Below, piece by piece: positions 46,662 through 55,378 of a stretch of DNA of 64,000 nt (positions are counted from its first letter, which is position 1; every line of letters begins with the position of its first letter). The stretch is from positions 1 through 64,000 of the forward strand of contig CABIZD010000009.1 of NCBI GenBank assembly GCA_902363125.1. Direction: 5' to 3'. The stretch is from Coriobacteriaceae bacterium (lineage in GTDB: Bacteria; Actinomycetota; Coriobacteriia; Coriobacteriales; Coriobacteriaceae). Made by a program: the position numbers and the translations under genes. A model generated the notes under the pieces. It did no database searches and had not been told where the DNA came from. It saw only the letters and a list, made by a program, of their open reading frames with translations.

Positions 46662-47600
46662 ATGCTGTTTTCCGGTATCATCGCCGCCCTTACCAGCCTT
46701 TTGATTCCCATCATCATCCTGTTGCTGCTGCTCCCCAACGCCTGCTACGTCGTTGAGCAGCAGCACGCTGTGATCATCGAGCGCTTGGGTAAGTTCAACC
46801 GTATCGTCAACGCGGGCTTCCACGTGAAGGTGCCCGTGATTGACCGCAAGGCCGCCACGGTGAGTCTGCGCACCATGAAAAACGGTTTTGGCATCGACGT
46901 TAAGACCCAGGACAACGTGACCATTGGCCTTGAGGTCTCCGCTCAGTACCACGTGAGCTATGACATGGGCGCCGGCCCGGCAGATTCGGGCATCTACAAG
47001 AGCTACTACATGCTGCAGGAGCCCGTCGACCAGATGCGTGACTTCATCACCGACGCCCTGCGCTCCTCCATCCCCGTTTACACACTCGATGAGGTCTTTG
47101 CCAAGAAGGATGACATCGCCAAGGATGTCAACGCTACTGTTTCCGAGCAGATGGCCGCCTACGGCTTCACCCTCGTGTCGACGCTCATCACCAAAATCGC
47201 ACTGCCGACCGAGGTTGAGAACTCCATGAACGACATCAACGCCGCCCAGCGCAAGCGCGCTGCCGCGCAGGAGCTCGCCGAGGCCGACCGCATCAAGCGC
47301 GTCACCGAGGCGACCGCCGAGGCCGAGGCGATGGAAAAGGCGGGCGAGGGCATCGCCAACCAGCGCAAAGCCATCGCGCTGGGCATCAAAGATTCGCTCG
47401 AGATTATCCAGGAGACGGGTGTCGGCAATGACGAGGCCAACCAACTGTTCATGTTTACGCAGTGGTCCGAGATGATGACGGAGTTCGCTCGCACGGGTAA
47501 AACCTCGACGGTCGTGCTGCCGAGCGACTTTTCGCAGTCGGCCTCGATGTTCGAGCAGATGCTGGCCGCCGGCAAAGTTCAAAACGATTCGAAGGAGTAG
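46662..47600 (+). CDS. SPFH/Band 7 (stomatin-like) membrane protein
   Basis: 312 residues. An N-terminal membrane segment (LTSLLIPIIILLLLLP) is followed by an SPFH domain (CYVVEQQHAVIIERLGKFNR; FHVKVPVIDRKA), then a long Ala/Glu-rich coiled coil (about 190-245, AQRKRAAAQELAEADRIKR). It forms oligomeric scaffolds in membranes; the exact role is unknown. ATG 46662 follows GAGGAGAG. rlmH follows after 6 bp. Confidence 0.9.
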   Translation: MLFSGIIAALTSLLIPIIILLLLLPNACYVVEQQHAVIIERLGKFNRIVNAGFHVKVPVIDRKAATVSLRTMKNGFGIDVKTQDNVTIGLEVSAQYHVSYDMGAGPADSGIYKSYYMLQEPVDQMRDFITDALRSSIPVYTLDEVFAKKDDIAKDVNATVSEQMAAYGFTLVSTLITKIALPTEVENSMNDINAAQRKRAAAQELAEADRIKRVTEATAEAEAMEKAGEGIANQRKAIALGIKDSLEIIQETGVGNDEANQLFMFTQWSEMMTEFARTGKTSTVVLPSDFSQSASMFEQMLAAGKVQNDSKE

Positions 47601-47606
47601 ACGCGC

Positions 47607-48077
47607 GTGAAATACACCGTCGTTTGCGTCGGTAAGCTCAAGGAGCGCTTTTGGAAGGACGCGTGCGCTGAGTACACCAAGCGCCTAGGTGCCTATGCCA
47701 AGGTGGATATCCGCGAGGTGGCCGATATCGACCCGGCTAAGGCGGGCGGCGTGGATGCCGCGCGCGACAAGGAGGGGGCGGCGATTCTTGCCGCCTTGCC
47801 ATCTCGAGCGCATGTGATCTTGCTGGCCATTGAGGGCAAAGAGCGCTCGAGCGAGGAACTTTCGGCGCGGCTCGACGATCTTATGCTGCGAGGCAGCAGC
47901 GACATTGCCTTTGTAATCGGCGGTTCGGACGGCGTGAGTGATGACGTGCGCGCACGAGCCGACGAGATGCTCAGCTTTGGACGCATTACCTTGCCGCATA
48001 ACCTGGCGCGTGTGGTGCTGCTGGAGCAGATTTACCGTGCCTGCAAGATCAGTCGTGGCGAGCCGTATCACAAATAG
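47607..48077 (+). CDS. rlmH: 23S rRNA (pseudouridine1915-N3)-methyltransferase
   Basis: 156 residues, a SPOUT methyltransferase acting on helix 69 of 23S rRNA. The knot region FVIGGSDGVSDDV and the end RVVLLEQIYRACKISRGEPYHK are diagnostic. GTG start with AAGGAG overlapping the SPFH stop region. Confidence 0.96.
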   Translation: MKYTVVCVGKLKERFWKDACAEYTKRLGAYAKVDIREVADIDPAKAGGVDAARDKEGAAILAALPSRAHVILLAIEGKERSSEELSARLDDLMLRGSSDIAFVIGGSDGVSDDVRARADEMLSFGRITLPHNLARVVLLEQIYRACKISRGEPYHK

Positions 48078-48150
48078 GTTGGCAATACGAAACAATAGCG
48101 TGGGACAATACCTTTCGTTTTGAGGAATGTGTCTGAAAGGACTATGTGAT

Positions 48151-48921
48151 ATGAAGATTGGATTTGTCGGTTTTGGCAATATGGCGAGCGCTATGGCCGA
48201 TGGCTGGATCGCTGCCGGTGTAGCTGCGAGCGACATGTGCGCCTGCGCGGGTCGCTACGACGCACTGGTTGAGCGCTGCGAGGCGCGCGGCATGGTCGCC
48301 TGCCACGATGCCGCCGAGGTTGTCGCCGCATCCGATATCGTGGTCGCTGCGGTCAAACCGTACATGATCGAGAAGGTATTCGCCCCGCTCAAGGATGCTC
48401 TTGCCAAAAAGGTCGTTCTGTCGGTTGCCTGGACCTGGGACAGTGCCAAGTGGGAGCAGGTCCTGCCGGGCGTCGCGCATATCTCGACGGTGCCCAACAC
48501 GCCGGTTTCGGTGGGCGAGGGCGTCATCGCCTGCGAGAAGGCTTCGACGCTTAGTGATGAGCAGAGCGCAGTGGTGCTTGATCTGCTTGGCAAGCTCGGT
48601 GCGGTGGTCGAGCTCGATACGAGCCTGCTGTTCGTGGGCGGCACGGTGGGTGGTTGCGCTCCGGCATTTGTCGCTATGGCAATCGAGGCCCTGGGCGATG
48701 CAGCGGTCAAGCACGGTATCCCGCGTGCTGATGCCTATCGCATTGTGAGCCAGATGGTGCTGGGTACGGCGAAGCTGCAGCTCGCAACCGGTCAGCATCC
48801 CGCAGCGATGAAGGATGCCGTGTGCTCGCCCGGCGGTGCCACCATCAAGGGCGTCGTCGCGCTCGAGGACGCCGGCATGCGCAGCGCCCTGGTCAAGGCA
48901 ATCGACGCAACCCTCCAGTAA
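48151..48921 (+). CDS. proC: Pyrroline-5-carboxylate reductase
   Basis: Last step of proline synthesis. 256 residues. The Rossmann start is MKIGFVGFGNMASAMADGW. IVVAAVKPYMIEKV and the substrate region ending CSPGGATIKGVVALEDAGMR match ProC. ATG 48151 has GAAAGGA upstream. Confidence 0.94.
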   Translation: MKIGFVGFGNMASAMADGWIAAGVAASDMCACAGRYDALVERCEARGMVACHDAAEVVAASDIVVAAVKPYMIEKVFAPLKDALAKKVVLSVAWTWDSAKWEQVLPGVAHISTVPNTPVSVGEGVIACEKASTLSDEQSAVVLDLLGKLGAVVELDTSLLFVGGTVGGCAPAFVAMAIEALGDAAVKHGIPRADAYRIVSQMVLGTAKLQLATGQHPAAMKDAVCSPGGATIKGVVALEDAGMRSALVKAIDATLQ

Positions 48922-48934
48922 AACCTGCTATTTA

Positions 48935-49066
48935 GGGACAGGTTTATGTTGGCAGGTTTTTCCTGCGGTTTGTCGTGTATGCGAAAAGCGCCCCGCAACT
49001 GGCTCAATTCCAGTTGCGGGGCGCTTGCGTTTGCCCGGATAAAACCGACCAAAATAAACCTGTCCC
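48935..49066. repeat. 132-bp nested inverted repeat (REP/MITE-like) with terminator core
   Basis: The outer arms are GGGACAGGTTTAT (48935-48947) and its exact complement ATAAACCTGTCCC (49054-49066), with continuing weaker pairing (TTGGCAGGTTTT / AAAACCGACCAA). The core is a 15-bp perfect hairpin GCGCCCCGCAACTGG-CTCAATT-CCAGTTGCGGGGCGC (48988-49024). On the minus strand the hairpin is followed by TTTTCGC, so it can end the small gene at 49078. Confidence 0.85.
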
Positions 49067-49077
49067 TTTTTGGTGGG

Positions 49078-49251
49078 TTAGTCCCAGAAGCTGTCTTCTT
49101 CGTCCTCGGATTTGGGGCCGCGGTCGACATACATCTTATGGGTGCGCTTTTCCATTACAAAGGCAAGAATCGCAAACAGCAGGATGCCGCCGGCGAAAAG
49201 GATGGCAAAACCGGTGCGGGTGCCAAACAAAAAGGAAAAAACTGCGTCCAT
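49078..49251 (-). CDS. Small single-pass membrane protein, 57 aa
   Basis: Reads MDAVFSFLFGTRTGFAILFA, then GGILLFAILAFVMEKRTHKM, then an acidic tail YVDRGPKSEDEEDSFWD. There is one membrane helix with a positive inner side. AAGAAGG lies seven bases before ATG. Too short for routine ORF lists, but it has a ribosome site, a sensible topology and a terminator. Family not recognised with certainty. Confidence 0.75.
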   Translation of the reverse strand: MDAVFSFLFGTRTGFAILFAGGILLFAILAFVMEKRTHKMYVDRGPKSEDEEDSFWD

Positions 49252-49362
49252 TGGGTGCCTTCTTGCGTAGTTGAGTTGGGTCGTAAACGTTCATAAGTAT
49301 ATACTTGCCCATACATGTACAAGGTTGCAACCTAAATGGAATGTATATCGCCGGAGGATCTA

Positions 49363-50646
49363 ATGCTTGATATCAAGTTTGTTCGCGAGAACCCCGATGC
49401 CATCGATGTCGCCATGGCTAACCGCCAGACGTCTTGGGATCGCGAGAAGTTCTTTGAGCTCGACGACGAGCGTCGTGCCGTCATCACCGAGGTTGAGGAA
49501 CTTCAAGCCACGCGCAATGCCGAGTCCAAGAAGATCGGCGCCCTGATGAAGGAGGGCAAGAAGGACGAGGCCGAGGCCGCCAAGGAGGCCGTGCGCGCCG
49601 TCAACGAGAAGATTGACGGTCTGGCCGAGCGCCGCACCGCCCTCGAGCAGGAGCAGTACGACTTCATGGCTCACCTGCCCAACATTCCTTGCGAGGCCAC
49701 GCCGTACGGCAAGGACGAGGACGAGAACATCGAGCGCCGTCGTTGGGGCACCCCGCGCGAGTTCGACTTCGACTTTAAGCCGCACTGGGATCTGGGCACC
49801 GACCTCGACATCCTTGACTTCGAGCGCGGCAACAAGCTCTCCGGCAGCCGCTTCACCGTTCTCGGTGGCGCCGGCGCCCGTCTTGAGCGCGCCCTCATCA
49901 ACTTCTTCCTCGATACGCACACCAGCCGTGGTTTTAAGGAGTGGTGGCCGCCCATCGTCGTCAAGCGTCAGACCATGTTCGGCACGGGCCAGCTGCCCAA
50001 GTTTGAGGACGACGCCTATCACGTCTCGGGCGACAACTTCCTGATCCCCACCGCCGAGGTCGTGCTCACCAACCTGCACGCCGGTGAGGTCCTCGACGCC
50101 GATACCCTGCCGCGCCGCTACACCGCCTTCACCCCCTGCTTCCGCGAGGAGGCCGGCTCCGCTGGTCGCGATACCCGCGGCATCATTCGCCAGCACGAGT
50201 TCGACAAGGTCGAGATGGTCAAGTTCGCTAAGCCGGAGGAGTCCGACGAGGAGCTCGAGAGCATGACCGCCGAGGCCGAGTTCCTGCTGCAGCAGCTGGG
50301 TCTTCCGTATCGCGTGATTAGCCTGTGCACCGGCGACCTGGGCTTCTCTGCCCGTCAGACCTACGACGTCGAGGTCTGGCTGCCGAGCTACAACGCCTAC
50401 AAGGAGATCAGCTCCTGCTCCAACTGCGGCGACTTCCAGGCTCGCCGCGCCAACATCAAGTATCGCGACCCCGAGAACTTCAAGGGTTCGCGCTACCTGC
50501 ACACCCTTAACGGTTCCGGCCTGCCGGCTGGTCGTACCATGGCTGCCATTCTGGAGAACTACCAGAACGCCGACGGCACCATCACGATCCCCGAGGTCCT
50601 GCGTCCCTACATGGGCGGCCTCGAGAAGATTGAGCCGGTCGCGTAA
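49363..50646 (+). CDS. serS: Seryl-tRNA synthetase
   Basis: 427 residues. An N-terminal coiled-coil arm (residues 1-110) grips the long variable arm of tRNA-Ser. The class II core follows, with [20 protein letters not shown] and [12 protein letters not shown], and motif 3 [23 protein letters not shown] 49363 has GGAGGATC before it. Confidence 0.97.
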   Translation: MLDIKFVRENPDAIDVAMANRQTSWDREKFFELDDERRAVITEVEELQATRNAESKKIGALMKEGKKDEAEAAKEAVRAVNEKIDGLAERRTALEQEQYDFMAHLPNIPCEATPYGKDEDENIERRRWGTPREFDFDFKPHWDLGTDLDILDFERGNKLSGSRFTVLGGAGARLERALINFFLDTHTSRGFKEWWPPIVVKRQTMFGTGQLPKFEDDAYHVSGDNFLIPTAEVVLTNLHAGEVLDADTLPRRYTAFTPCFREEAGSAGRDTRGIIRQHEFDKVEMVKFAKPEESDEELESMTAEAEFLLQQLGLPYRVISLCTGDLGFSARQTYDVEVWLPSYNAYKEISSCSNCGDFQARRANIKYRDPENFKGSRYLHTLNGSGLPAGRTMAAILENYQNADGTITIPEVLRPYMGGLEKIEPVA

Positions 50647-50670
50647 CTTGGCTGCATAGGCGATATGCAA

Positions 50671-50697
50671 GGGCGCTCCTTCGGGGGCGCCCTATTT
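50671..50697 (+). terminator. serS terminator
   Basis: GGGCGCTCC-TTCG-GGGGCGCCC followed by TATTTCG. Confidence 0.75.
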
Positions 50698-50819
50698 CGT
50701 GCGCAGGTTCATACCATGCCGTGCGGACAGCTCAATAGAAAACACACGAACAACTGTTCTGTATACAGCCATCTACCTGCTATGCTTTTGCTAAATAAGA
50801 GCGAGAGAAAGGGGACGCG

Positions 50820-51197
50820 ATGGAGCTGTTTGATGATCGGGTGGTTTTGTTTGAGAGCGACGAGGGCGGGGAGTACCTGCTTGTAACGTGTGAGCCGTCT
50901 GGCATGGGTGGCCTGGTGGTTCGACAGACGAGCGAGGGTTCGTTGACCCAATGGTGCTACGAGGAGTCGCCGCATGTGGTTGAGACGTTTGTGGCGCACG
51001 AGGGGCTGGTGGCCCTGGAGCATTTCTATGGGGTCCGGACATCTAACCAGGTTGCTCGCATGTTGAGTATCTCGTTTGCCGATTATGATTGTGCCCAGCG
51101 GGTGAGATCGCTCCTGAGGGAACTTGATGCTAAGTTTGACGTGATCGAAAAGCCAATCGATCGTACGGGGAACGGCGGTATATGCGGAGCAGCATGA
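50820..51197 (+). CDS. Hypothetical protein, 125 aa
   Basis: Acidic, soluble protein with a beta-rich first half (ELFDDRVVLFESDEGGEYLL) and a helical second half (MLSISFADYDCAQRVRSLLR). No family recognised. GAGAAAGGGG precedes ATG 50820. It stands alone between serS and tRNA-Arg. Confidence 0.65.
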   Translation: MELFDDRVVLFESDEGGEYLLVTCEPSGMGGLVVRQTSEGSLTQWCYEESPHVVETFVAHEGLVALEHFYGVRTSNQVARMLSISFADYDCAQRVRSLLRELDAKFDVIEKPIDRTGNGGICGAA

Positions 51198-51233
51198 CAA
51201 AACTGCGTTCCACAAAAAAGTTTGAGATTGTGC

Positions 51234-51263
51234 TTGACTCCAATAAGCTAAAGTGGTTTTATA
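51234..51263 (+). promoter_or_regulatory. Promoter of first tRNA-Arg
   Basis: TTGACT (51234-51239) with a TTTATA-type -10 at about 51258-51263. Spacing is 18 bp. Confidence 0.55.
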
Positions 51264-51274
51264 TGTCTTGCGCT

Positions 51275-51351
51275 GCGGCGTTACCTCAGCTGGATAGAGG
51301 GTCTGACTACGAATCAGAACGTCATAGGTTCGAATCCTATACGCCGCACCA
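51275..51351 (+). tRNA. tRNA-Arg (anticodon ACG), copy 1
   Basis: Acceptor GCGGCGT/ACGCCGC, anticodon arm TCTGA-CTACGAA-TCAGA, T-loop TTCGAAT, CCA encoded. A34 should become inosine. Terminator 51364-51389 (AGCCTCCG-GCAA-CGGGGGCT). Confidence 0.95.
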
Positions 51352-51820
51352 ATTGAAATTGAAAGCCTCCGGCAACGGGGGCTTTTCTTTTATGGCAACA
51401 CCGCATGGATTCGAACCTCGGTCGAGGCGCGGGCGTCAAGAAAACGCGGAGCGTTTTTAGCCCGCGGGCGAGCGCGCCGGCAGGCGGGCGAAGCCGGTGC
51501 GGATCCGCGCAGCGGATGCGCGGAATCCTATACGCCGCACCAATTGAAATTGAAAGCCTCCGGCAACGGGGGCTTTTCTTTTATTCCGCCACCGCATGGA
51601 TTCGAACCTCGGTCGAGGCGCGGGCGTCAAGAAAACGCGGAGCGTTTTTAGCCCGCGGGCGAGCGCGCCGGCAGGCGGGCGAAGCCGATGCGGATCCGCG
51701 AAGCGGATGCGCGGAATCCTATACGCCGCACCAATTGAAATTGAAAGCCTCCGGCAACGGGGGCTTTTCTTTTACGTAAGCACCGCATGGATTCGAACCT
51801 CGGTCGAGGCGCGGCCGTCT
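51332..51820 (+). repeat. tRNA-Arg tail units, two full 191-bp tandem copies and a partial third
   Basis: Units start with GAATCCTATACGCCGCACCA at 51332, 51523 and 51714, an exact 191-bp period. Each holds the tRNA tail, a terminator and an antisense T-arm (GGATTCGAACCT, first at 51407-51418). Next come hairpin I (AAAACGC-GGA-GCGTTTT), hairpin II (GCGCCGGC.../GCCGGTGC) and hairpin III (ATCCGC-GCA-GCGGAT). Unit 2 differs from unit 1 at few places after the terminator. The third copy breaks off after the antisense T-arm at about 51820. Confidence 0.95.
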
Positions 51821-51856
51821 GAATTATCACTTCGTAAAATTTTTCCAAATTGTCGC

Positions 51857-51885
51857 TTGACCCATCGAGGGGTCACGTGCATAAT
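51857..51885 (+). promoter_or_regulatory. Promoter of second tRNA-Arg
   Basis: TTGACC (51857-51862), 17 bp, CATAAT (51880-51885). The -10 surroundings (GTGCATAATAATC) match those of copy 3. Confidence 0.8.
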
Positions 51886-51897
51886 AATCCGTGCGTT

Positions 51898-51974
51898 GCG
51901 GCGTTACCTCAGCTGGATAGAGGGTCTGACTACGAATCAGAACGTCATAGGTTCGAATCCTATACGCCGCACCA
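51898..51974 (+). tRNA. tRNA-Arg (anticodon ACG), copy 2
   Basis: Identical to copy 1 over 77 nt. Terminator at 51986-52010 (AGCCTCCG-GAAA-CGGGGGCT). Confidence 0.95.
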
Positions 51975-52202
51975 ATTGAGTTTTAAGCCTCCGGAAACGG
52001 GGGCTTTTCCTTTACGGGGGCATTGCGGAGATTCGAACCTCGGTCGAGGCGCGAGCGTCAAGAAAACGCGGAGCGTTTTTAGCGAGCGGGCGAGTCCGCC
52101 GGCAGGCGGGCGAAGCCGGTGCGGATCCGCGCAGCGGATGCGCGGAATCCTATACGCCGCACCAATTGACTTTAAAGCTCCCGGCGACGGGGGCTTTTCT
52201 TA
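51955..52202 (+). repeat. tRNA-Arg copy 2 tail unit (period 190 bp)
   Basis: The tail GAATCCTATACGCCGCACCA at 51955 recurs at 52145. The spacer has the antisense T-arm (GATTCGAACCT near 52030) and the three hairpins. The two terminators differ in sequence (AGCCTCCG-GAAA versus AGCTCCCG-GCGA) but keep the stem and a GNRA loop. Confidence 0.93.
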
Positions 52203-52281
52203 TATCGCGATGCGTCGAAGATCGCGCCAAGCCCTCCAAATGATTAAAAATCAAATTCAATAACTTTTTTCGAAAAATTGC

Positions 52282-52310
52282 TTGACCATTATTCAGTCCC
52301 TGTGCATAAT
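52282..52310 (+). promoter_or_regulatory. Promoter of third tRNA-Arg
   Basis: TTGACC (52282-52287), 17 bp, CATAAT (52305-52310). Confidence 0.8.
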
Positions 52311-52322
52311 AATCAACAAGTC

Positions 52323-52399
52323 GCGGCGTTACCTCAGCTGGATAGAGGGTCTGACTACGAATCAGAACGTCATAGGTTCGAATCCTATACGCCGCACCA
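52323..52399 (+). tRNA. tRNA-Arg (anticodon ACG), copy 3
   Basis: Identical to copies 1 and 2. Terminator at 52411-52437 (AGCTCCCG-GCAA-CGGGGGCT). Confidence 0.95.
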
Positions 52400-52629
52400 T
52401 TTGAGATTAAAGCTCCCGGCAACGGGGGCTTTTCTTTTACGTAAACACCGCATTGATTCGAACCTCGGTCGAGGCGCGGGCGTAAAGAAAACGCGGAGCG
52501 TTTTTAGCGAGCGGGCGAGTCCGCCGGCAGGCGGGCGAAGCCGGTGCGGATCCGCGCAGCGGATGCGCGGAATCCTATACGCCGCACCATTTGAGATTAA
52601 AGCTCCCGGCAACGGGGGCTTTTCTTTTG
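52380..52629 (+). repeat. tRNA-Arg copy 3 tail unit (period 190 bp)
   Basis: The tail starting at 52380 recurs at 52570, here with an identical terminator. The core has GTAAAG in place of GTCAAG before hairpin I, and otherwise matches the copy 2 unit. Confidence 0.93.
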
Positions 52630-52751
52630 CGCCAGCTTGAGTGCTTTTGTCCAAAGGGACGATTTCCTGTCGACTCGTGTAAGATTCCGAGTAGATGTCG
52701 CGACTTATTCGCGACCACTCCTTCTCAAGCGACCGATCAGGGTGATATTTC

Positions 52752-55193
52752 GTGGCAGAGCGTCCGACATACAAGCTCAGGTTTCTCGATCCCAAGAAGC
52801 GCTTTCCGGCGATGCCCGAGCAGCCTGCGGGACGCTCATATGGCGTGGTCTGGAAACTCTTTGGCGAGGATCAGCATGAATCTTGTTATGTCGTCGAATT
52901 CGTTGGCAAAAGCCATGTGTCGCTTTTGGGCTACGTAAGCGTTTCGGGTGAGGTGTACAAGGTGGACCGCCCCGTTAGCGAGGCTCCGCTGTCCAACGAT
53001 CCCGACATGGAGCTGGTCCTTGACGAGTCGGACTCCGGTATTGGTGAGATTATGGTGAGGGGAGCAAACGGCACGATGCGCGCGTGCGCGCGAACCGTCG
53101 GCTCTCCCGAAGGTCCCATGCGCGAACAGTCCGATCACGAGACATGGAATTCGACCCGCTCCCTTCCTTACGGTGAGTTCATGGCATCGATGTTCCTGCG
53201 CTACGTGATATTCGCTGACTCCGAAAATACCATTGCGAGCACGGCGGACGCCGACGGACTCGACGAGGGTATGCAAAACGTTGTCGACAAGATCAAGCTC
53301 GTAAAGTTGCCCGAGCCGGTCGAGGTGTTTTTGGGCTTTAACACGGCACCGCTACCTGACGCTATCGAGACGCTGCTCTACCGCGTTGACCATGCCGAGA
53401 ATCCGAGCGGTATCGAGCGCTATGCCGCCGCCCTTATGAGTGAAATTGACTTGCCCCGCTTGCGCACCATCGCCGCTAAGTCCGAGATGAGCCTGGCTCG
53501 CATCGATCGCTCAAAGCTTTTCTATCTCAATTTTGATCGCAGCCTGCTGGACCAGGACGAGATTGACATGCTGCTTGCCATCGAGTGCCGTCTCAACCGC
53601 CTCTCTGGCATCCTTGAGCACATCGGGGCCGGATTGGTCCCTGCGGCATCCTCGCCGAGCCTTGAGGGCTGCGCGCTCTTTGATGCGTGGCATATCGCCA
53701 AGACGACCAACGATGTTCCTCGACTGCTCGATACGGTCTCGAGCGATAACCCGTGGGGCAAACCGGGTACGGTGGCTTGCCAGCCGGGCGGTGAGTGGGA
53801 TGTGCGTACCCGCTTCGCGCGTATTGTCGAGGCACTTAACGTGGTCACGCGGCTCGACTATACCTATCGGGCAAACGTTGCCGAGGGGATCATACTCGTT
53901 CGGTTTGGGCAGTCTGTCGTTGATGCTATGCCACAACGTGAATACGACGCTCAAGATGACGCCTGGCGCGAGTTGGACGAGGACACGCGCGCGATCTGGG
54001 TCGCGGAGCACGATGCGCGCGTGGCACTCACGCTTGCGGCAGCGTGTTTTGCCGCGGGCACCTGCATCACGCGCTGCTATGTGCAGATTGCTGTTCCCGA
54101 CAGTGAGCAGGGCGAGCGCGCTGTCGCAACGTATTTCTTTGGGCGCGCGGCCTATCTGGCCGATTGCGTGCCTGTCGCCAAGGATCTTGAGAGCATGGAC
54201 ATGGACGATATGCCGTGCAAGCGTGTGCTTGAGGCGTATGAGTCAACCGCTCCGGAGACGATTGAACCGGCGGAGGTTCATGCTCGTCCGCGTGATGACC
54301 ATCGCATGCTGCCGCCGGCGCTGCGCGATCTGCTGCTTGCCGATACGGCTGACGAGCTGGAGGTCATGGAAGAGGACGACGACCCATACGTGGCCCGTGT
54401 TGTTGAATTGCGCGAGCAGGCAAAAGTCGACCGTACGGGTGCTTTTGAAGGCTTTTCCCGTCTTGTTGAGGAGTTGGAGGCTAAGTGCGCCGTCGCCGAG
54501 CTTTTGGCGACAGGTCCGGTTCAAACGCAGTTTTGCGATAACCAGCTGGTGCGCATGGTGCTACCGGTGTTGGAAGAAGACCGCTCGGTGCGAATCCTTC
54601 GTGCGCCCGATGCGCTGTACTTTGCCCAGCACGAGATCTGCAGCTTTTACGCCGAGCAAGAGGACTTTGAACGAGCACTGCCCGAGGTGCGCCATCTTTA
54701 CGATCTGGCGCGCTCGTCCATGCAGTCGCACTTTGCGCTCATCAACGTGCTTGCGCGTCTGGAGCGCTTTGACGAGATTATCGAGGTGGCGCGCCACGGC
54801 CTACGTATTGCCAGCGATCGTTCTGCAATCGGCTACCTGTTCTATCGCTTGGCGTTTGCCTATTGGAATTGCGATCAGCTCGACCTAGCACTGGCTTGTT
54901 ACCGTCTGGTGCCGCGCGGCGAGGAGTCGGGCAGCAGCGCGCTGGAAGAAATGCAGGGCCTTATGAACGAGATGGGCGTCATCAAACCGCCCACGTTTGA
55001 GGAGGCTGTCGAGACCATCCGCAAGGCAGGTCTTGAGCTGCCGCCGGTGCCCGCCGTGACCAATCAACTCGCGGATGCCGCCGTGCAACTCGTCGATAAC
55101 GGCTTCTTTTTCTTGGCGCGCGGCTGCATCTATCAAATGTGGCGCACCATGGGCAACGATGAGCTCGGCTCCCTCAACCGCTCGCTGGGGTAG
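52752..55193 (+). CDS. Large protein of unknown function with TPR-like C-terminal half, 813 aa
   Basis: No family recognised. Soluble and acidic, with no signal peptide or membrane helix. Residues 1-110 are beta-rich (PTYKLRFLDPKKRFPAMPEQ; YVVEFVGKSHVSLLGYVSVS). A middle region is mixed, with one Ala-rich hydrophobic patch (VALTLAAACFAAGTCI). The last ~200 residues look like helical repeats (ALYFAQHEICSFYAEQEDFE; LARLERFDEIIEVARHGLRI; RLAFAYWNCDQLDLALACYR), probably TPR. GTG 52752 follows AGGGTGA. It sits alone between tRNA-Arg and tRNA-Ser. A scaffold role is only a guess. Confidence 0.75.
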   Translation: MAERPTYKLRFLDPKKRFPAMPEQPAGRSYGVVWKLFGEDQHESCYVVEFVGKSHVSLLGYVSVSGEVYKVDRPVSEAPLSNDPDMELVLDESDSGIGEIMVRGANGTMRACARTVGSPEGPMREQSDHETWNSTRSLPYGEFMASMFLRYVIFADSENTIASTADADGLDEGMQNVVDKIKLVKLPEPVEVFLGFNTAPLPDAIETLLYRVDHAENPSGIERYAAALMSEIDLPRLRTIAAKSEMSLARIDRSKLFYLNFDRSLLDQDEIDMLLAIECRLNRLSGILEHIGAGLVPAASSPSLEGCALFDAWHIAKTTNDVPRLLDTVSSDNPWGKPGTVACQPGGEWDVRTRFARIVEALNVVTRLDYTYRANVAEGIILVRFGQSVVDAMPQREYDAQDDAWRELDEDTRAIWVAEHDARVALTLAAACFAAGTCITRCYVQIAVPDSEQGERAVATYFFGRAAYLADCVPVAKDLESMDMDDMPCKRVLEAYESTAPETIEPAEVHARPRDDHRMLPPALRDLLLADTADELEVMEEDDDPYVARVVELREQAKVDRTGAFEGFSRLVEELEAKCAVAELLATGPVQTQFCDNQLVRMVLPVLEEDRSVRILRAPDALYFAQHEICSFYAEQEDFERALPEVRHLYDLARSSMQSHFALINVLARLERFDEIIEVARHGLRIASDRSAIGYLFYRLAFAYWNCDQLDLALACYRLVPRGEESGSSALEEMQGLMNEMGVIKPPTFEEAVETIRKAGLELPPVPAVTNQLADAAVQLVDNGFFFLARGCIYQMWRTMGNDELGSLNRSLG

Positions 55194-55244
55194 GGGCGAA
55201 AACTGCAAGGAGAAAAGGCCGCTAGGCAATTAGAAAATTCCCTC

Positions 55245-55273
55245 TTGCTCAACTTCGACTGTTTGGTTACTAT
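55245..55273 (+). promoter_or_regulatory. Promoter of tRNA-Ser
   Basis: TTGCTC (55245-55250), 17 bp, TACTAT (55268-55273). Confidence 0.75.
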
Positions 55274-55287
55274 AGAACGGCTGTTAC

Positions 55288-55378
55288 GGAGAGCTGACCG
55301 AGAGGCCGAAGGTGCTCGCCTGCTAAGCGAGTATGCCCCAAAAGGGCATCTGGGGTTCGAATCCCCAGCTCTCCGCCA
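55288..55378 (+). tRNA. tRNA-Ser (anticodon GCT)
   Basis: Acceptor GGAGAGC/GCTCTCC, anticodon arm CTCGC-CTGCTAA-GCGAG, long variable arm around TGCCCCAAAAGGGCA, discriminator G, CCA encoded. Terminator at 55394-55418 (AGGGTCC-CATCG-GGGGCCCTT). Confidence 0.95.

Noticed and set aside
51332..51820. CRISPR-like or satellite array
   Set aside because: The repeat unit is 191 bp with no short repeat/spacer pattern, and its parts are a tRNA tail, a terminator and hairpins.
51375..52640. Small proteins encoded by the tail units
   Set aside because: Frames cross tRNA genes and terminators, use no ribosome sites, and differ in frame among units. Base changes preserve stems and not codons.
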